Source of the DNA: Fragilaria crotonensis
Taxonomy: Eukaryota; Bacillariophyta; Fragilariophyceae; Fragilariales; Fragilariaceae
Reading direction: 5' to 3'
Assembly (NCBI GenBank): GCA_022925895.1
Contig: JAKSYS010000182.1
Coordinates: 30,135-94,134, forward strand
Length of the DNA stretch: 64,000 nucleotides
Part shown: positions 46,158 through 57,598 of the stretch, in pieces
How the letters are laid out: each line of letters opens with the position of its first letter
Position numbering within the stretch: the first letter of the stretch is position 1
Translations under genes and position numbers: made by a program
The notes under the pieces: model-generated
Told to the model about the DNA's origin: nothing
Seen by the model: only the letters and a program-made list of their open reading frames with translations
Databases searched by the model: none

Positions 46158-46270
46158 AGACAGAATTCGCCAACACGTCATAGACAACCCGATGCCCCAG
46201 AACTATTGTACTCAAGCAGCATCTGAAGTCGATGTTTACGATTAGATAGTGTATAAGATCAAAAATTGTT

Positions 46271-47756
46271 CTATCCATTCAGTCGCTGTTGAATTAACTC
46301 TTTCGTTAAAAGAATGTCGAACAATTTCTCGTTTCCAAATAGATCATTGTTCTGACGTGGGTAAACACACTTGCCATGAACATGCATTGAGTCAATCTTG
46401 ATCACTCGATAAAGGCAACCATCATCATCCACAAACTCACTTCCGGTCATAATATCCATATCTTGGTTCTCGTCTTCAATGTCATCGTCCTCGTTGAATA
46501 GGGGCGTGGCATAGACACTGTGCCGACAAATTAAAGAAGCAAGCAACGGATCACAACCATCAAGACTAGCAGAGTATGCATATCGTCTGTACCGAATCGT
46601 GATAAAAAGCTCGCACGTTCCATCGAACTCTAAGTCGATACCATCGCGTACTGTCATGGAGTTGAACGTGGGCTCACAATCATCGGATCCGCATACCACA
46701 TTGATTATGTCATTCTTCCACAGTGTTTTAGGCACAGACACTTTTGGAAGACGACATCTCTGTCCTGCGGTAACAGACTCTCCGAAGATTTTGGACAGGT
46801 CGCGAAGATGATTCTTCGTTTCAAATCGCATTACACTGCAGCTCTTTCTAATACGAGCAGCTTTTACCACCAGTCCGCTCTCTGTCACTCTGTAGATGCG
46901 AACTCTGGATGATGAACCACAACCAGAATTGCCAAACAAGCTACCAAATTACCGATTCAGAAAGCCCCATGTCTCAGATGTCACATTTGAAAGTCGACCT
47001 CGTTCCCTCCCGAAGAGACCTTGTTGTTGCGAATAACGCCCCAATAGCCTCATTATCTCCATTTTGATCGATATCAAATTATTCCAAATCCGATGAGCAA
47101 AACAATCATGGTAGCGTGAATTTTTGTAATGCGATGGGAATGGAAGACAATACCCAGTCGGCACCTCCATTAGCACTGGTTGGGCGGAATCAGATAGCTA
47201 GATCTAGTAATCTAAATCGCAAGAGAAATGCCAGGATCATTCCTTGGCAAGCAGAAAAAGATATGATGGATCCTCGCAATGATGCCATTGTGAACACAAA
47301 CGACAAGTTCACAATGTCATTCATCGGGACCACACTAAGCTCGGTTGTCTGCACAATCTCAGTCAAGTGCCTTAAATGATTTTCATTCATCACGTTAGGA
47401 GGCAGGAAGCCCTCTGTCACCTGGGCCTCTTTTAAGAACCTGAAGATATTGACACTGACGGTTGATGGATGGGTGCTCATTACAGCAACGATTCGTGCAA
47501 CGACATCCTCCTTTGCCTTGATTGTACTTGAAGTAGTAGTGCTGCCGCCAGTATTGCTCAGAAGCACAAATGTACCGGGGAGAAGATCGGCCCTGAGCAC
47601 CGCCGAATAGAACGGCGCTCCTTCACACCGCGGCTCCACGAGATCCCAGCAGGGGCCAGGAGCACCTTCTGTCATTCTCTTACATTCAAGGACAACTATT
47701 GATGCTGTCGGTTTAGTTGTGTCTGTCGTTGTGTGCTCAGAGTAACAACAAATCAA
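46271..47756 (-). pseudogene. Companion frames of the unclassified element
   Basis: Three minus-strand frames in series (47756-47190, 47176-46949, 46939-46271), apparently one broken gene. The first has VVARIVAVMSTHPSTVSVNI and FLPPNVMNENHLRHLTEIV. The last has SEFVDDDGCLYRVIKID and ends LLTKELIQQRLNG. No domain can be named with confidence. Position, convergence with the preceding gene and the matching state of decay suggest they belong to one mobile unit. Confidence 0.4.
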
Positions 47757-48829
47757 AAACCGTTAAATCTGCATCCAGAATTTACATACGAACAAGGGGT
47801 TTGACAACGTTATAGTTCAAGGGAAAGTATTTAGCAAACCCGTTAGAAGCTGGAAAAATTGACGCCTTGATGCTTTCAGTTACTGATATCTACATTAAAG
47901 GTCATTTGCAAAATGGTCTAGACATCGATGGGGTCATTTCACTCCTTGGTCGCTATTGTAATGAAGTTAATTTCGTACCAGGTAGCGCGACTTCCGTCTT
48001 GCCCAAGGGAATCCAGAATCCAGCGAAAGAAGGATGCGACATATCATACATGGTGTCACAGTATGTGCACCAGGAACGCGACATGTCGTTTTAAATACGT
48101 CATACGGTATGACATATACCATATACTCGGAGTAGCATCTAGCACATATGTCATAGGTTGAGGTCGGACTTGGGTGTACTGGATACTGGAGCATTCAGTA
48201 CAGTACCGGGTCCTCGTCCCGCCGTACTCGGAGTACGATGTACCTGGTACGATGTACTTTGCATATGTGAGTGCATATGTGATATGTGATATGTGCAATG
48301 TGCAATGTGCACCCACTGGACCAATGTCAAGTGTCAACACAAGTACTGGGAGTACAATAGTATTAGATCATAAACGTTACTAAAGTAACGTTACGCTAGT
48401 AGATGTTGCCTGACCGATACTAAGTTTTACGAGACGCTCCACGCCAAATCTAAAATACCTTTAAGGACAGCAGTATTCTCACACGCAATTCCTACTGCAA
48501 TCCAATGGTAATTTAGATGATTCGGTAACGCTGTGGGTACTCAAAAATGGTGCAGAAATGTTACTTCTGCCTTAAGTAGAACGTTACTCGCAGGACATGT
48601 CTTCAGTGGTATTTTGAAAACCTCCGGGTTGGGAGCACAAACCAACAACAACATTCGACAACGACGATCACGTATTCTGAATGTATGGAGACACAAGTTC
48701 CTTGTCGGTTTTGAAGCTTGGTGGCTCTGTTTGATCCTGGTGTTGCTTGCCGCCACATCTAGGACACTACCACCAGGTTCCATGGTGTCCTTAGTTTCTG
48801 GGCATTTTGAGTGCGTCTGACACCAAGGA
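47757..48829. other. intergenic, GTAC and GATATGTG repeats
   Basis: No supported gene. 48100-48370 is rich in GTACTCGGAGTAC-type palindromes and short GATATGTG/CAATGTG repeats. Confidence 0.5.
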
Positions 48830-49540
48830 TCTCGATACGGGCATTCAAAAACCTTGCTTTGAGGAAGATGAAGTTTTACGCAGCCAACGAGCAAACAATC
48901 TGAGTCGACAGAAAGTGAAGGGATGTTCGTTCGGCCGAGATACAACTAGAAATTCTCAAATCAGACGAGAATTGATTGAGTTGTGGTCAAATATCTGGCA
49001 AGAGGTAGAGTCCGGATGCCGCATTGTGAGGGTGCGAGGGGAAGATGGAATTTTTACGCAGCCAACGAGCAAACAATCTGAGTCGACAGAAAGTGAAGAG
49101 GTGTTTGACCGGCCGTGACACAACTCGAAATTCTCAAATCAGACAAGAATTGATTAAGTTCTGGTCCAATATGCAGCAAGAGATGGAGTCCGGATGCCGC
49201 GTTGTGATGATGTGACAAGAAAATGGAATTTTTAGGCAAACAACTTGCAAACAATCTGAATCGACAGACATTGGAAGGATTTTCAATCGGTTGCAACACA
49301 ATTCGAAATTCTAGAATCAGACAATAATTGATTGAGTTGTGGGCCAATATATGGCGACCAAGCAGAGTCCCGATGCCGCATTGTGATGGTGCAAGATGTA
49401 CATTTAATTTTGAAGCAAAAGACGAGCGAACAATCTGAGTATACAGAAAGTTGCGACACTTTTTGTTGAACTTGGATCATTTTGAAATTCTTAAATTGAA
49501 CGAGAATTGATTGAGTTGTGGTCTTATATGTAATGATGTA
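48830..49540. repeat. 178-bp tandem repeat, about four units
   Basis: The block CAGCCAACGAGCAAACAATC starts at 48881 and 49059. Diverged forms start at 49237 and about 49416, giving spacings of 178, 178 and 179 bp. Each unit also contains TTCTCAAATCAGAC(G/A)AGAATTGATT and GAGTCC(G)GATGCCGC. Units become less alike from left to right. Stops differ between units and no frame is kept, so it is non-coding. Confidence 0.85.
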
Positions 49541-50410
49541 GTTGCCATGTTGGGAAGCGACATGCGCAATACAACGAAATAGTGATGACTTGTCTCATGT
49601 CTTGCAGTAGATTGTCGCGTGCGTACATTCTCTACCGAACCCTACGGTAACATCCTGCGTTATTATATTTCCTAGTTACTCTCGTAGTAGTACTCAGTAC
49701 AAGTACAGTGGATTGTGGATGTGGACGCTAAACGAAGAAGTACTGTATGCATACAACAAACATGAGTACTGTAGTAAGGAGCAGTAGTACATAGTACGCG
49801 GAGCTCCAGAAATCGTACTACTGTACGTATTAGAAGTGCTCCGAGTACTTGTACCTGGCGTACTTGTATGCATGCTTGTCGTAGTAGTACACTGTAAACC
49901 TTCGGTTCGGGATGGATGACGTGCGCGCGGGACTTGTTTCGGGCGTACGTGGTTGGACACTTGCGTGTGCTGTGCCGTCGTGGTGGGAAAGGACCAATTG
50001 AATACGAGGAAAGGCCAGCAGACCGCAATAATACATGGTTGCAGAATGCAAATCAACAGCTTGCTGGGTGAATTCAATGAGTCAGATCGGCATTCGTAGG
50101 ATTGGCCTAATGATTTGTTTTTGAATTTATGTCCTTCTGTCTGAAAAGGATTGTAAACAGATGCCTAGCCCCAGAAAATATGGTTTGTGTTCGCTGCTAA
50201 TGAGTCACAACAACGCGGAAGGGCAGTACGCCATGTGATCCGTGGATGTGCAATTCCGGGCACATTTATAAAAGTGAAAATGTCATTCCGTCACACTGTA
50301 AGTGCGTTCATGCGAACCTCACCCAGTCAGTCCGACGGAAAGAAAATGCAAGATCCACACATCGTTCATTGGATGAGGAGCGAGAGCATTGAGGTGAACA
50401 TAACGCCACG
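49541..50410. other. intergenic, nothing recognised
   Basis: No gene seen. GTAC-centred palindromes cluster at 49680-49870. 50100-50410 is the presumed upstream region of the TPR gene. Confidence 0.45.
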
Positions 50411-52452
50411 ATGAAGCGCTCTTTGTCAGTTGTACAGCCTGATGGCGATAGCAATGAATCCACTTCTACCGGCAAGACGGGCGACTCAATGCAAATACGA
50501 ATCCCCGACTCCGCTCTTATGATGATGCACCTTGATCGAAGCCATCGGAGGGAAGAACCGTTAGGCAATGAAAAGAAGATTGAGCCATCGATACGGACGA
50601 AGACCTATTGTGGATTTCACCCCAGGTCCGTCAGCCCGCATCACGCTCCTGACGTGTTCTTCGAAGGCGAATGCGATGGCCCTCGACCGATTCTTTCACC
50701 CCTTCACATAGACAGCAGTTGTCGACCCTCCCGACTCGTTGATAATGGAAGCTGTTCTATGGTTTAACAAAGGAATTGGTGATCACTCAGGAGGTGATCA
50801 CGAAAGCGCTACAGAAGCGTATGGATTAGCGTTGGGTGCCCTCAGTAAGCGGCAGTGGACCCTATTGAGCGACTCCGAGTCAGTTCTGAGTTGTCTTGCT
50901 CACATAAGGACCCTTGTTCACAACAATATGGGTCAGATTAGTTATCTCGACTGTGACGAATGCGATGCTCTCTCCCACTTCACTTCAGCACTGGCATCGT
51001 CTAAACAAGTAGACTTCTTCGATGATGAAGTGGAGTGGATGCTGACTACAGCGACGCTGACATCAAACTTGGCACGTTATGGATGACTGGCGACGTGTTC
51101 AACGCAGATTTGGATACGAACTTGCAGGAAGTGCTTCGGTTGCGATCGCTTTGGCTACTTCCTGAGCACCCGATGTCGCTTGTGCACACCTCAACCTTGG
51201 CTTCCTTCGATTCAGACGCGATGACAAAGCGAATGCTAAGGTGCATTTGCTGGAATATCTCAAGTATGCAAAGCACGACGATTCCATCTTGGATCCGATT
51301 CCTGCGATGGCGCATATTTTGTTGATGGACTACGATGGCAAGAAGGACCGCACGTCGAAAGAGCTGGTACGGACGTCACAAGAGCTATTGGAAACTAGAC
51401 GTTTGATCGGAGACGTGAACGTGAAGGTCTCGTCGTTGCTCAACTATCTGGGCACTATGCTTTTTAATCTTCGACGATTCGAAGAGTCCATGCTCTTCTA
51501 TACGCGGGAGCTTGAGCTCGAGGGCGTGCTGTCGGAGAATATCGATGGCATAAGAGTGAGCGTGACGCTGAACAACATTGGTCGCACTCTGCAGGAACTT
51601 GGAAAACTCTCTGACGCAATCAGCTATTACGAAAAGGCCCTCCAGCGAGTACCTACCGATTATTTTCGCAACCAAGCGCTCGACGCACACGTGCTTTCTA
51701 ACGAATCCACGCGATTCGAACGAAACTGTTCCGCAATCTACGTTGCATCTCTTTTCCACCATCTGGTACAACCTCGGTCTGATCCACGACCGCAGGGGAT
51801 GCCGTGGTGAAGCTATTTCAGCATTCAAGATGTCTCTCAAGCTACGCCGACGTATGTTCGGAGCCGAACACCAAGACGTTGCATGTCTCTGGTACAACAT
51901 AGGCACACTCCAAATGGAAAACAACCAAGTTGCAGACGCTTCCGCGTCCCTGCAAGAAGCCATGCGAATCAAACGCAAGGGGTTTTTTCAAGAGGATTCA
52001 GCCAAGCTTGTTCGGACATTATCCAAACTCGCGTGTCTTCAAGAAGATAGAGGACGTATCGTGGACGCATTTGCTATTCGGGAAGAAATTCTCCACATCC
52101 AAACCGCCGCTGAAGATGCTTCCGCTGTCGCCCTTACTCTTCTAAAGATGAGCGAACTCAGATTCGCTCAGGGTCTAACCCAAAAGGCTCTGGAACTCGC
52201 GCAAAAATCTCTTCGTACGATATTTCAATCTGACGAGCATAAATCGGAGCACTTCTACGCACATACAACGTGTTGAGACTGTGGCCAAGACTTTGATCAT
52301 GATAGGAAGCCTACATCATGAGCTGATGGACATGGATTTGGCCCGTGACAATTTTTTGAAGGCACAGGAGGTTCTGGAGGAGGCAACTCGCCTGCGTCGT
52401 GATGAGGCAGTGCCGCAGCTTGTATCTTTGTTAGCAGGACTGCGACTCTAGG
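50411..52452 (+). CDS. TPR (kinesin-light-chain-like) protein, multiply frame-broken
   Basis: A scaffold protein of tetratricopeptide repeats, about 670 residues if rejoined. It starts MKRSLSVVQPDGDSNES with a polar disordered region. Clear TPR units follow: LNYLGTMLFNLRRFEESMLF, LNNIGRTLQELGKLSDAISY, IWYNLGLIHDRRGCRGEAIS and LWYNIGTLQMENNQVADASA. The last is at 52300-52400 (LIMIGSLHHELMDMDLARDN). The frame changes about five times (near 50730, 51080, 51200, 51765 and 52265), each by one base. At 51765 one extra T would rejoin SLF to STIWYNLG. No GT-AG intron explains these. Diatoms have many such genes; the partner is unknown. Confidence 0.65.
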
Positions 52453-52572
52453 TCATCCATCCTGTGCGCCGCAGGCCAGATTACAAATTTGAAGGCAACT
52501 CATCCACCATGAAAATGTTCGATAGACTTCACCTTATAGCATATAAAAATACATGAGAACAATGTAGCAACG

Positions 52573-54338
52573 TCAGTCAGCTTTAATCTGGTCTGGCGAG
52601 AACTCCTCGACATCCATAAGTGCTGAAAGCATACTATCAGCTTCGGCATCAGACATTTCCTCTGATTTCTCCCGTCTACGCTTAATGATAGCAAGAAGGT
52701 GGTTCACAAAGGCATAGCTTGCCGATTCGGTCTTGCGCAGCAAGTTGCAAGCGTATCCCCAAACGCGAAAGCATTCGTCAAGGCCGTACTGGTACAATTT
52801 GTACATCGACGAAGGTTCTTGAAGAGAGCCGTGCTCCGTTTCTTAAAGAGCGCGAATGCACGTCGATGGGATCCGAGTGCTCAGAAATAGGATATATCGA
52901 ATGCGGACTTACAGCGATCGTCTGCTGCAAAACATACTCATCGACTTTCATTCCAGACGCTGCCGCACCAGCTTGAGGCAGCTCAAGCGCTGCGCTTTCA
53001 GGTTCGATCAGGAAGACCAGCTCACATCCAACAATGTCGGCAATCATTTGACACCATACTTTATTTTGTGCCCCGCCGCCAACCATGTACATTCGCTCAA
53101 CTGCACCGAAATGTTGCAACGCATCTGCCAACACGAAGGATATTCCCTCCAAACAGGCTCGATACAACACAGCGGGATCCTTGAAATTTTCAGCCGTCAA
53201 TCCTAGAACAGCACCAGAAGCGCAAGGCCAATTCAGGTCCTTTCACCCCCAAGGTATGGAAGAGGGTGATACCAAGAGATCCAATTGGAATGGATGCCGC
53301 TCTCGCCGACGCAGCCTCGTGCGTTAGTCCATTGCACCAATGTTTCAAGAAGTGTTGAAGAACACCAGTGCAACTCATTATACAGGCCAGCGGCAAGTGG
53401 CGATCTGCAGCGTCACAAAACGGCGCAACCGGTGTATTCGATGGAGCTGCTTGGTTCGAAACGCCAAAGGTAGTTCCAGATGTTCCAAGGCTCATGACGA
53501 CTTGACCTGGTTTCACACAACCGACTCCTAGTGCAGAACACATGTTGTCGCCCGAGCCAACCGAAACCGGAATCAATGTCGATAAGGGGCGTCCTAGAAT
53601 CTTGAGATATCGCTGGGATAAGTAACCAACAATGGCGTTGGAAGGAAGCACGGTGGGCAACTTCTGAAGGAGGTCTTTGTCAATAATGCCGGCTAGATTT
53701 GCGTCATGCTGTCGTCTGCAGGGGTCAAAAATCCCATTACCACTTGCATCTCCAGCGTCTGTAACAGGAATTTCTAGGCCAGCTAATTTCATGGTAACAA
53801 AATCGTGTGGCATAACAATCCATCTCGTCAGTTCAAAGAGCTCCGGTTCATTCTCCTTCATCCACAGAATCTTCGGCGATGTGAAACCCGCAGTCAGAAA
53901 ACTTTGCGGTTTGATGTGCTTCGACATCTCACGCAGTCGTTTCGCCTGGTCACTTGCCTCCACATCACACCACAGCTTTGCAAGTCTCACAGGATTGCAT
54001 TCCTCATTCAAAGCCACGAGTCCATGCTGCTGCCCTGACACACCGACACCGCCAACAGAATATTTAGCACGAATTTGAATGGAAATCTTCTTCAAACACA
54101 CATCAACAGCGTCCAACCAGACTTTTGGATCTTGTTCTGCTCGACCAGGAACTCCATCAGGATTAGGCGCCAAGCCATATGAGCAAGAGGATCGCGCTAC
54201 CACCCTTTGCTCACTTGGGGAGTAAGCGACACATTTCGTGCCCTGGGTTCCGACATCCAAACCAAGGTAGCATTCCAGTCTCGCAGCGCTCGTGAGGTCG
54301 ACTAGAAGGAGGAGCGGCAATAGCAGCTTTGGCAACAT
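52573..54338 (-). CDS. FGGY-family sugar kinase, xylulokinase-like (frame-broken)
   Basis: It would phosphorylate a pentulose, probably D-xylulose, with ATP. The long frame 54338-53190 has the N-terminal phosphate motif YLGLDVGTQGTKC (Asp28), SGQQHG (101-106), GSGDNMCSALG with the probable catalytic Asp264, and SLGTSGTTFG (283-292). Near 53230-53260 two one-base losses disrupt the family motif YLGGERTxNWP. Reading then continues as ASGAVLGLTAENFKDPAVLY and MYMVGGGAQNKVWCQMIADI (the C-terminal FGGY signature region). One more shift near 52860 leads to the tail ending at 52573. Unusually, the protein starts with a hydrophobic signal-like segment (MLPKLLLPLLLLVDLTSAA), so it may be secretory or organellar. 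It shares a 430-bp upstream region with the divergent DNA glycosylase. Confidence 0.82.
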
Positions 54339-54770
54339 TTAGAATGTGAAATAATCGGTGTGCTGTGTATTGTAAGGATTGCTGTGACGTTGAATAGAAG
54401 TGGTACCACTACAATAGAGGTATTCACACGAAAATGGGATGCAGGCTACTAAAGTTCAATCCTTGAACATTTTGGATATCGGACTTCACTTCACTCAGCC
54501 ATCGGAGATTTTAGACATTGGATTTGGATATATGATACGCATGTCCGCGCCAGATCATACAGTGCCACTGTTGGTAAAATCGACGGTAATACCGTACGAT
54601 GCGACAACGGTGTGCTGCCGAGCAACTTTTTCCTGTTCATCAGCGTCAACTCTAGCGTCAAAGTTGTACAATAGTTGACAGGATCCTAAAGCATCAGAGC
54701 TTTATGGATGTACATAAGAAAGCCAGGAGTTATATCTTTGCTGACGAGGAAACAGACACGAATTGTTGCA
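54339..54770. promoter_or_regulatory. Shared upstream region of two divergent genes
   Basis: 432 bp between the start of the kinase (minus) and the start of the glycosylase (plus), so it probably holds both promoters. No specific box can be named. Confidence 0.4.
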
Positions 54771-55661
54771 ATGTCGAACACCGCAAGTCGAAAGCGCTCT
54801 CTCGTGGCGACACCTATGGAATCAGAACTTGTCACCAACCTCCTCAAGGATGCAGGCATTAAGGTCACGACCACAAAAGGAAGTTGGTGTTTACATGAGG
54901 GATTATCCCATGTCATTTCTGTAAACGATCAAAGTTTACGGCCAATTGTACTAAGCAGTGGACCGCCGAGAGTCTACGAATCCATCGAATGCCGGCACCA
55001 GGATGCTGTACAGAGCATGACGAATCCAAAGTCATGTTTTGAATCGCTGTGTCGCATCGTGGCCGGCCAGCAGTTGGCAGGAGCTGCAGCTCACGCGGTT
55101 TGGCAAAGACTCTTGGAAGCATCTCATCAGTCCTCACGCCCAAGAAAGTACTAGAACTTGCCCAACAAGGTTTGGCCGAAAAGCTGCAAAGCCTGCTGGA
55201 TTGTCGGGGCCAAAGCGAGGTCGATTCTGGACCTTGCCGAAAAGTTTGAGGCTGGTATCCTTTCTGACGCCTTTTTGGAAACTGCAGCGGAACACGAAGT
55301 CCGCGAAGCTGCTGAAGGTTCGAGGCATTGGACCTTGGTCCTGTGACATGTTTCTCTTGTTCTACTTGGAACGACCCGATATTATGCCTTTAGGAGACTT
55401 GGGAGTGCGAAGGGTATTGCCAAGCACTTTGGTCTGCGTGGAACAGGCAAACATGGCACGCTGTGTCAGAAAAACGACGTTGACAGGATGAACGATGCCG
55501 CCAAGCCGTATGCACCATACCGCTCTCTCTTGTCCTTCTACATGTGGAAAGTAGCAGACACAAAAGACGTGTATGACCACTCGAACCCATCTGCCGCAAC
55601 TGGCACCAACAATAGTGACCCCGGAAAGAATGCGCAACCTAGGAAAAGAACAAGAAAATAA
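54771..55661 (+). CDS. AlkA-type 3-methyladenine DNA glycosylase, HhH-GPD (frame-broken)
   Basis: A base-excision repair enzyme that removes alkylated purines. The start at 54771 (MSNTASRKRSLVATP) is preferred; an in-frame Met lies at 54708. The first frame has CRIVAGQQLAGAAAHAVW, the usual substrate-pocket helix (QQ.S/A..AA). Beyond about 55115 the reading moves through VLTPKKVLELAQQGLAEKL, then GAKARSILDLAEKFEAG, then LLKVRGIGPWSCDMFLLFYL, which is the helix-hairpin-helix. PLGDLGVRR follows with the catalytic Asp. The C-terminus (YAPYRSLLSFYMWKVADT) ends at 55661 in yet another frame. Four to five one-base changes in 900 bp; every conserved block survives. Its 3' end is 55 bp from that of the next gene. 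Confidence 0.82.
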
Positions 55662-55715
55662 ATGCTTTACTCAATGCTGCAAGTACTTGTCTATTATGGT
55701 ACAAGTTGCAGGATT

Positions 55716-56808
55716 TCAGAAGAGTGTTGGTCCCAGCCCGCTCATTTCCATAATCATCAAGATGCACTCGAATAGAATCAACACAATGATCGTCCACTCA
55801 GCGAGTTACTCTTCTTGTCGTTGAGCATTTCCAAGAAGAATTTGGCGTTTTGCTGAATCAGATTTAGCTTGAATTCGATGTGTTCAAAGCGACTTTCGAT
55901 CTCAAATTCGCTTCTCATGCCCTACCAATTTTGTAAGTGGTATGTCTCATGTTGAGATGTAGGCCGCTAGCAAGAACTTACCTCGTGAACTTTTTCGAAT
56001 TGACTCATGTTCCAAGCCGTGTCACTTCGGTCCTTTATCCCAAGTTTGCTAATCATGTCAATAAAGACACTGTTGTTCTGCGATACTACCTGGAACAGAC
56101 TGGATCGCTCCATCTCCGTAAAGCTCCCTGTCCGAGTGACGGTCGAATTGATGCTGGCGAAATTAGCCAGCAACTGATCGACAATGTCCGAATAGGAATC
56201 CAGAGCGACAGTCTGAGCCATGATACTAGATATTACAGCAGTGGCATTCATATCCAGGTCTTGTACCACACAAAAGTCACCATTCACAACATGTGGTAAA
56301 TCTTGCAGACTGGGTTGCACCAACACTTCAAAGTGCTCTTTGCGTTCGAACCCAGACGAGATTGCTCCAGAACTACAAGTATGTGGACAATAATGAGTGA
56401 ACTTGAACACGGCCATCATGAGCTAAGATGAAATAAAGCGGCGAGTACTTACCCGTGCATCTTAATCTCTTCCAACAGCTTCCCTGTATCTCGGGGCGAC
56501 ATGTTGAAGAAGACAACCGACCCAAATCGATAAACTGCTACGAATCGGGGTTGAGCCTCCTCATCCGAAGGAGGAGGACTCAATTGCACAATCACACTTG
56601 TCTTTCCAAACATATGCCGCACGGGTGGCATTGACGAAGTCACTCCAAATACCTTGGCCAATACTTTTACGACATCCAGTGTTTGTGCTGCATGAACCGA
56701 CTTGACTCGAATTGTGTTGGAGGCATTCATCAAAGCTTCGACCGAACTATTGCCTCTGGATCGTCGACGGTGGCGGAGGAGTGGCATTTGCGGAATTCTC
56801 TCAGTCAT
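55716..56808 (-). CDS. DUF155 (Rmd1/Sif2/RMND1) family protein
   Basis: Three exons, 56808-56453, 56372-55982 and 55921-55716, with GT-AG introns of 80 and 60 bp (phase 2 and phase 0). The DUF155 pattern is clear: RFVAVYRFGSVVFFNMSP, NGDFCVVQDLDMNATAVISS, SIMAQTVALDSYSDIVDQLL and RSDTAWNMSQFEKVHE. In the last exon EFEIESRFEHIEFKLNLIQ is followed by LEMLNDKKSNSL. As written the frame stops at 55778. Adding one G near 55800 continues it as EWTIIVLILFECILMIMEMS, the hydrophobic C-terminal segment that the family has, ending at 55716. Relatives are mitochondrial inner-membrane proteins involved in translation or meiotic division. The location here is inferred from the family. Confidence 0.82.
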
Positions 56809-57598
56809 AATCCCAAGCTCTCAGGCATCTTGCTTCGGCTCTGTCCCCTTCCCTCAGGGAGGAAGGAGGAGGAACTGTGCTCCCGAGTTGTCACGTTATG
56901 AGTCAACCTGACATGGATGCAGCAACTCGAGGTGTGTGATGGTTGCCCAAGCTCATAAATCGTCCAGCGGATGATACGAATCTCGTTTGCACCATTCGGG
57001 TAGCCATTCTCACGTAGCACTTGCTTGACTTGACTCTTGCGGTTTCGACAAGGCGCTTTCGCTGCGGTTGTCACTTTGAATGGGATCACAACAGACGATG
57101 GATGGTGAAAATGATGCAAACGCCGAAGGAAGATTGGATGATGGCGGAGTGGCGGAGTATTATGACATAATGTAGAGGTGCCCTTTCTACTCAGTACAAT
57201 ACTGTGCTTGGCTGGAACCCGGTCTGCTTACGGCCTGGCCTGTCTTCAGGTGTGGTGTGTGGTAAATGGTAAACAGAGACCCGACCTGAGCATGCTGTAC
57301 AGTACGTGGAGTGCGCAATACTACAGTACTAATGGCAACTACGGTAGTATGTTGGACGTTAGACTAGACTGTTGTGAATACTACCAGTATCGAGCCTCTA
57401 CGTCGGAGAACTAAGGATGCTCATTTGTCATTTGGTAGCTCTGCGATGGGCGACTGGTGGAGTTGGGATGCAGCCTTCGACTGGGCGACGGCGGATACCC
57501 GTTGGAGCTTCGATAATGTTAACACCCTAAGTGAAAAAGGCGACAAGGTGGGGTGCTTTGAATGTAAGTCCCCTCACGGCGACGCCTTGTGAGGACCT
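56809..57598. other. intergenic, nothing recognised
   Basis: Upstream region of the DUF155 gene and downstream region of the claspin-like gene. Short frames on both strands (for example 57119-56805, minus) have no supporting domain. Confidence 0.45.

Noticed and set aside
56805-57119. Minus-strand frame upstream of the DUF155 gene, considered as its first exon
   Set aside because: Its 3' end overlaps the ATG at 56808 in another frame, no splice site links them, and the family N-terminus is complete without it.
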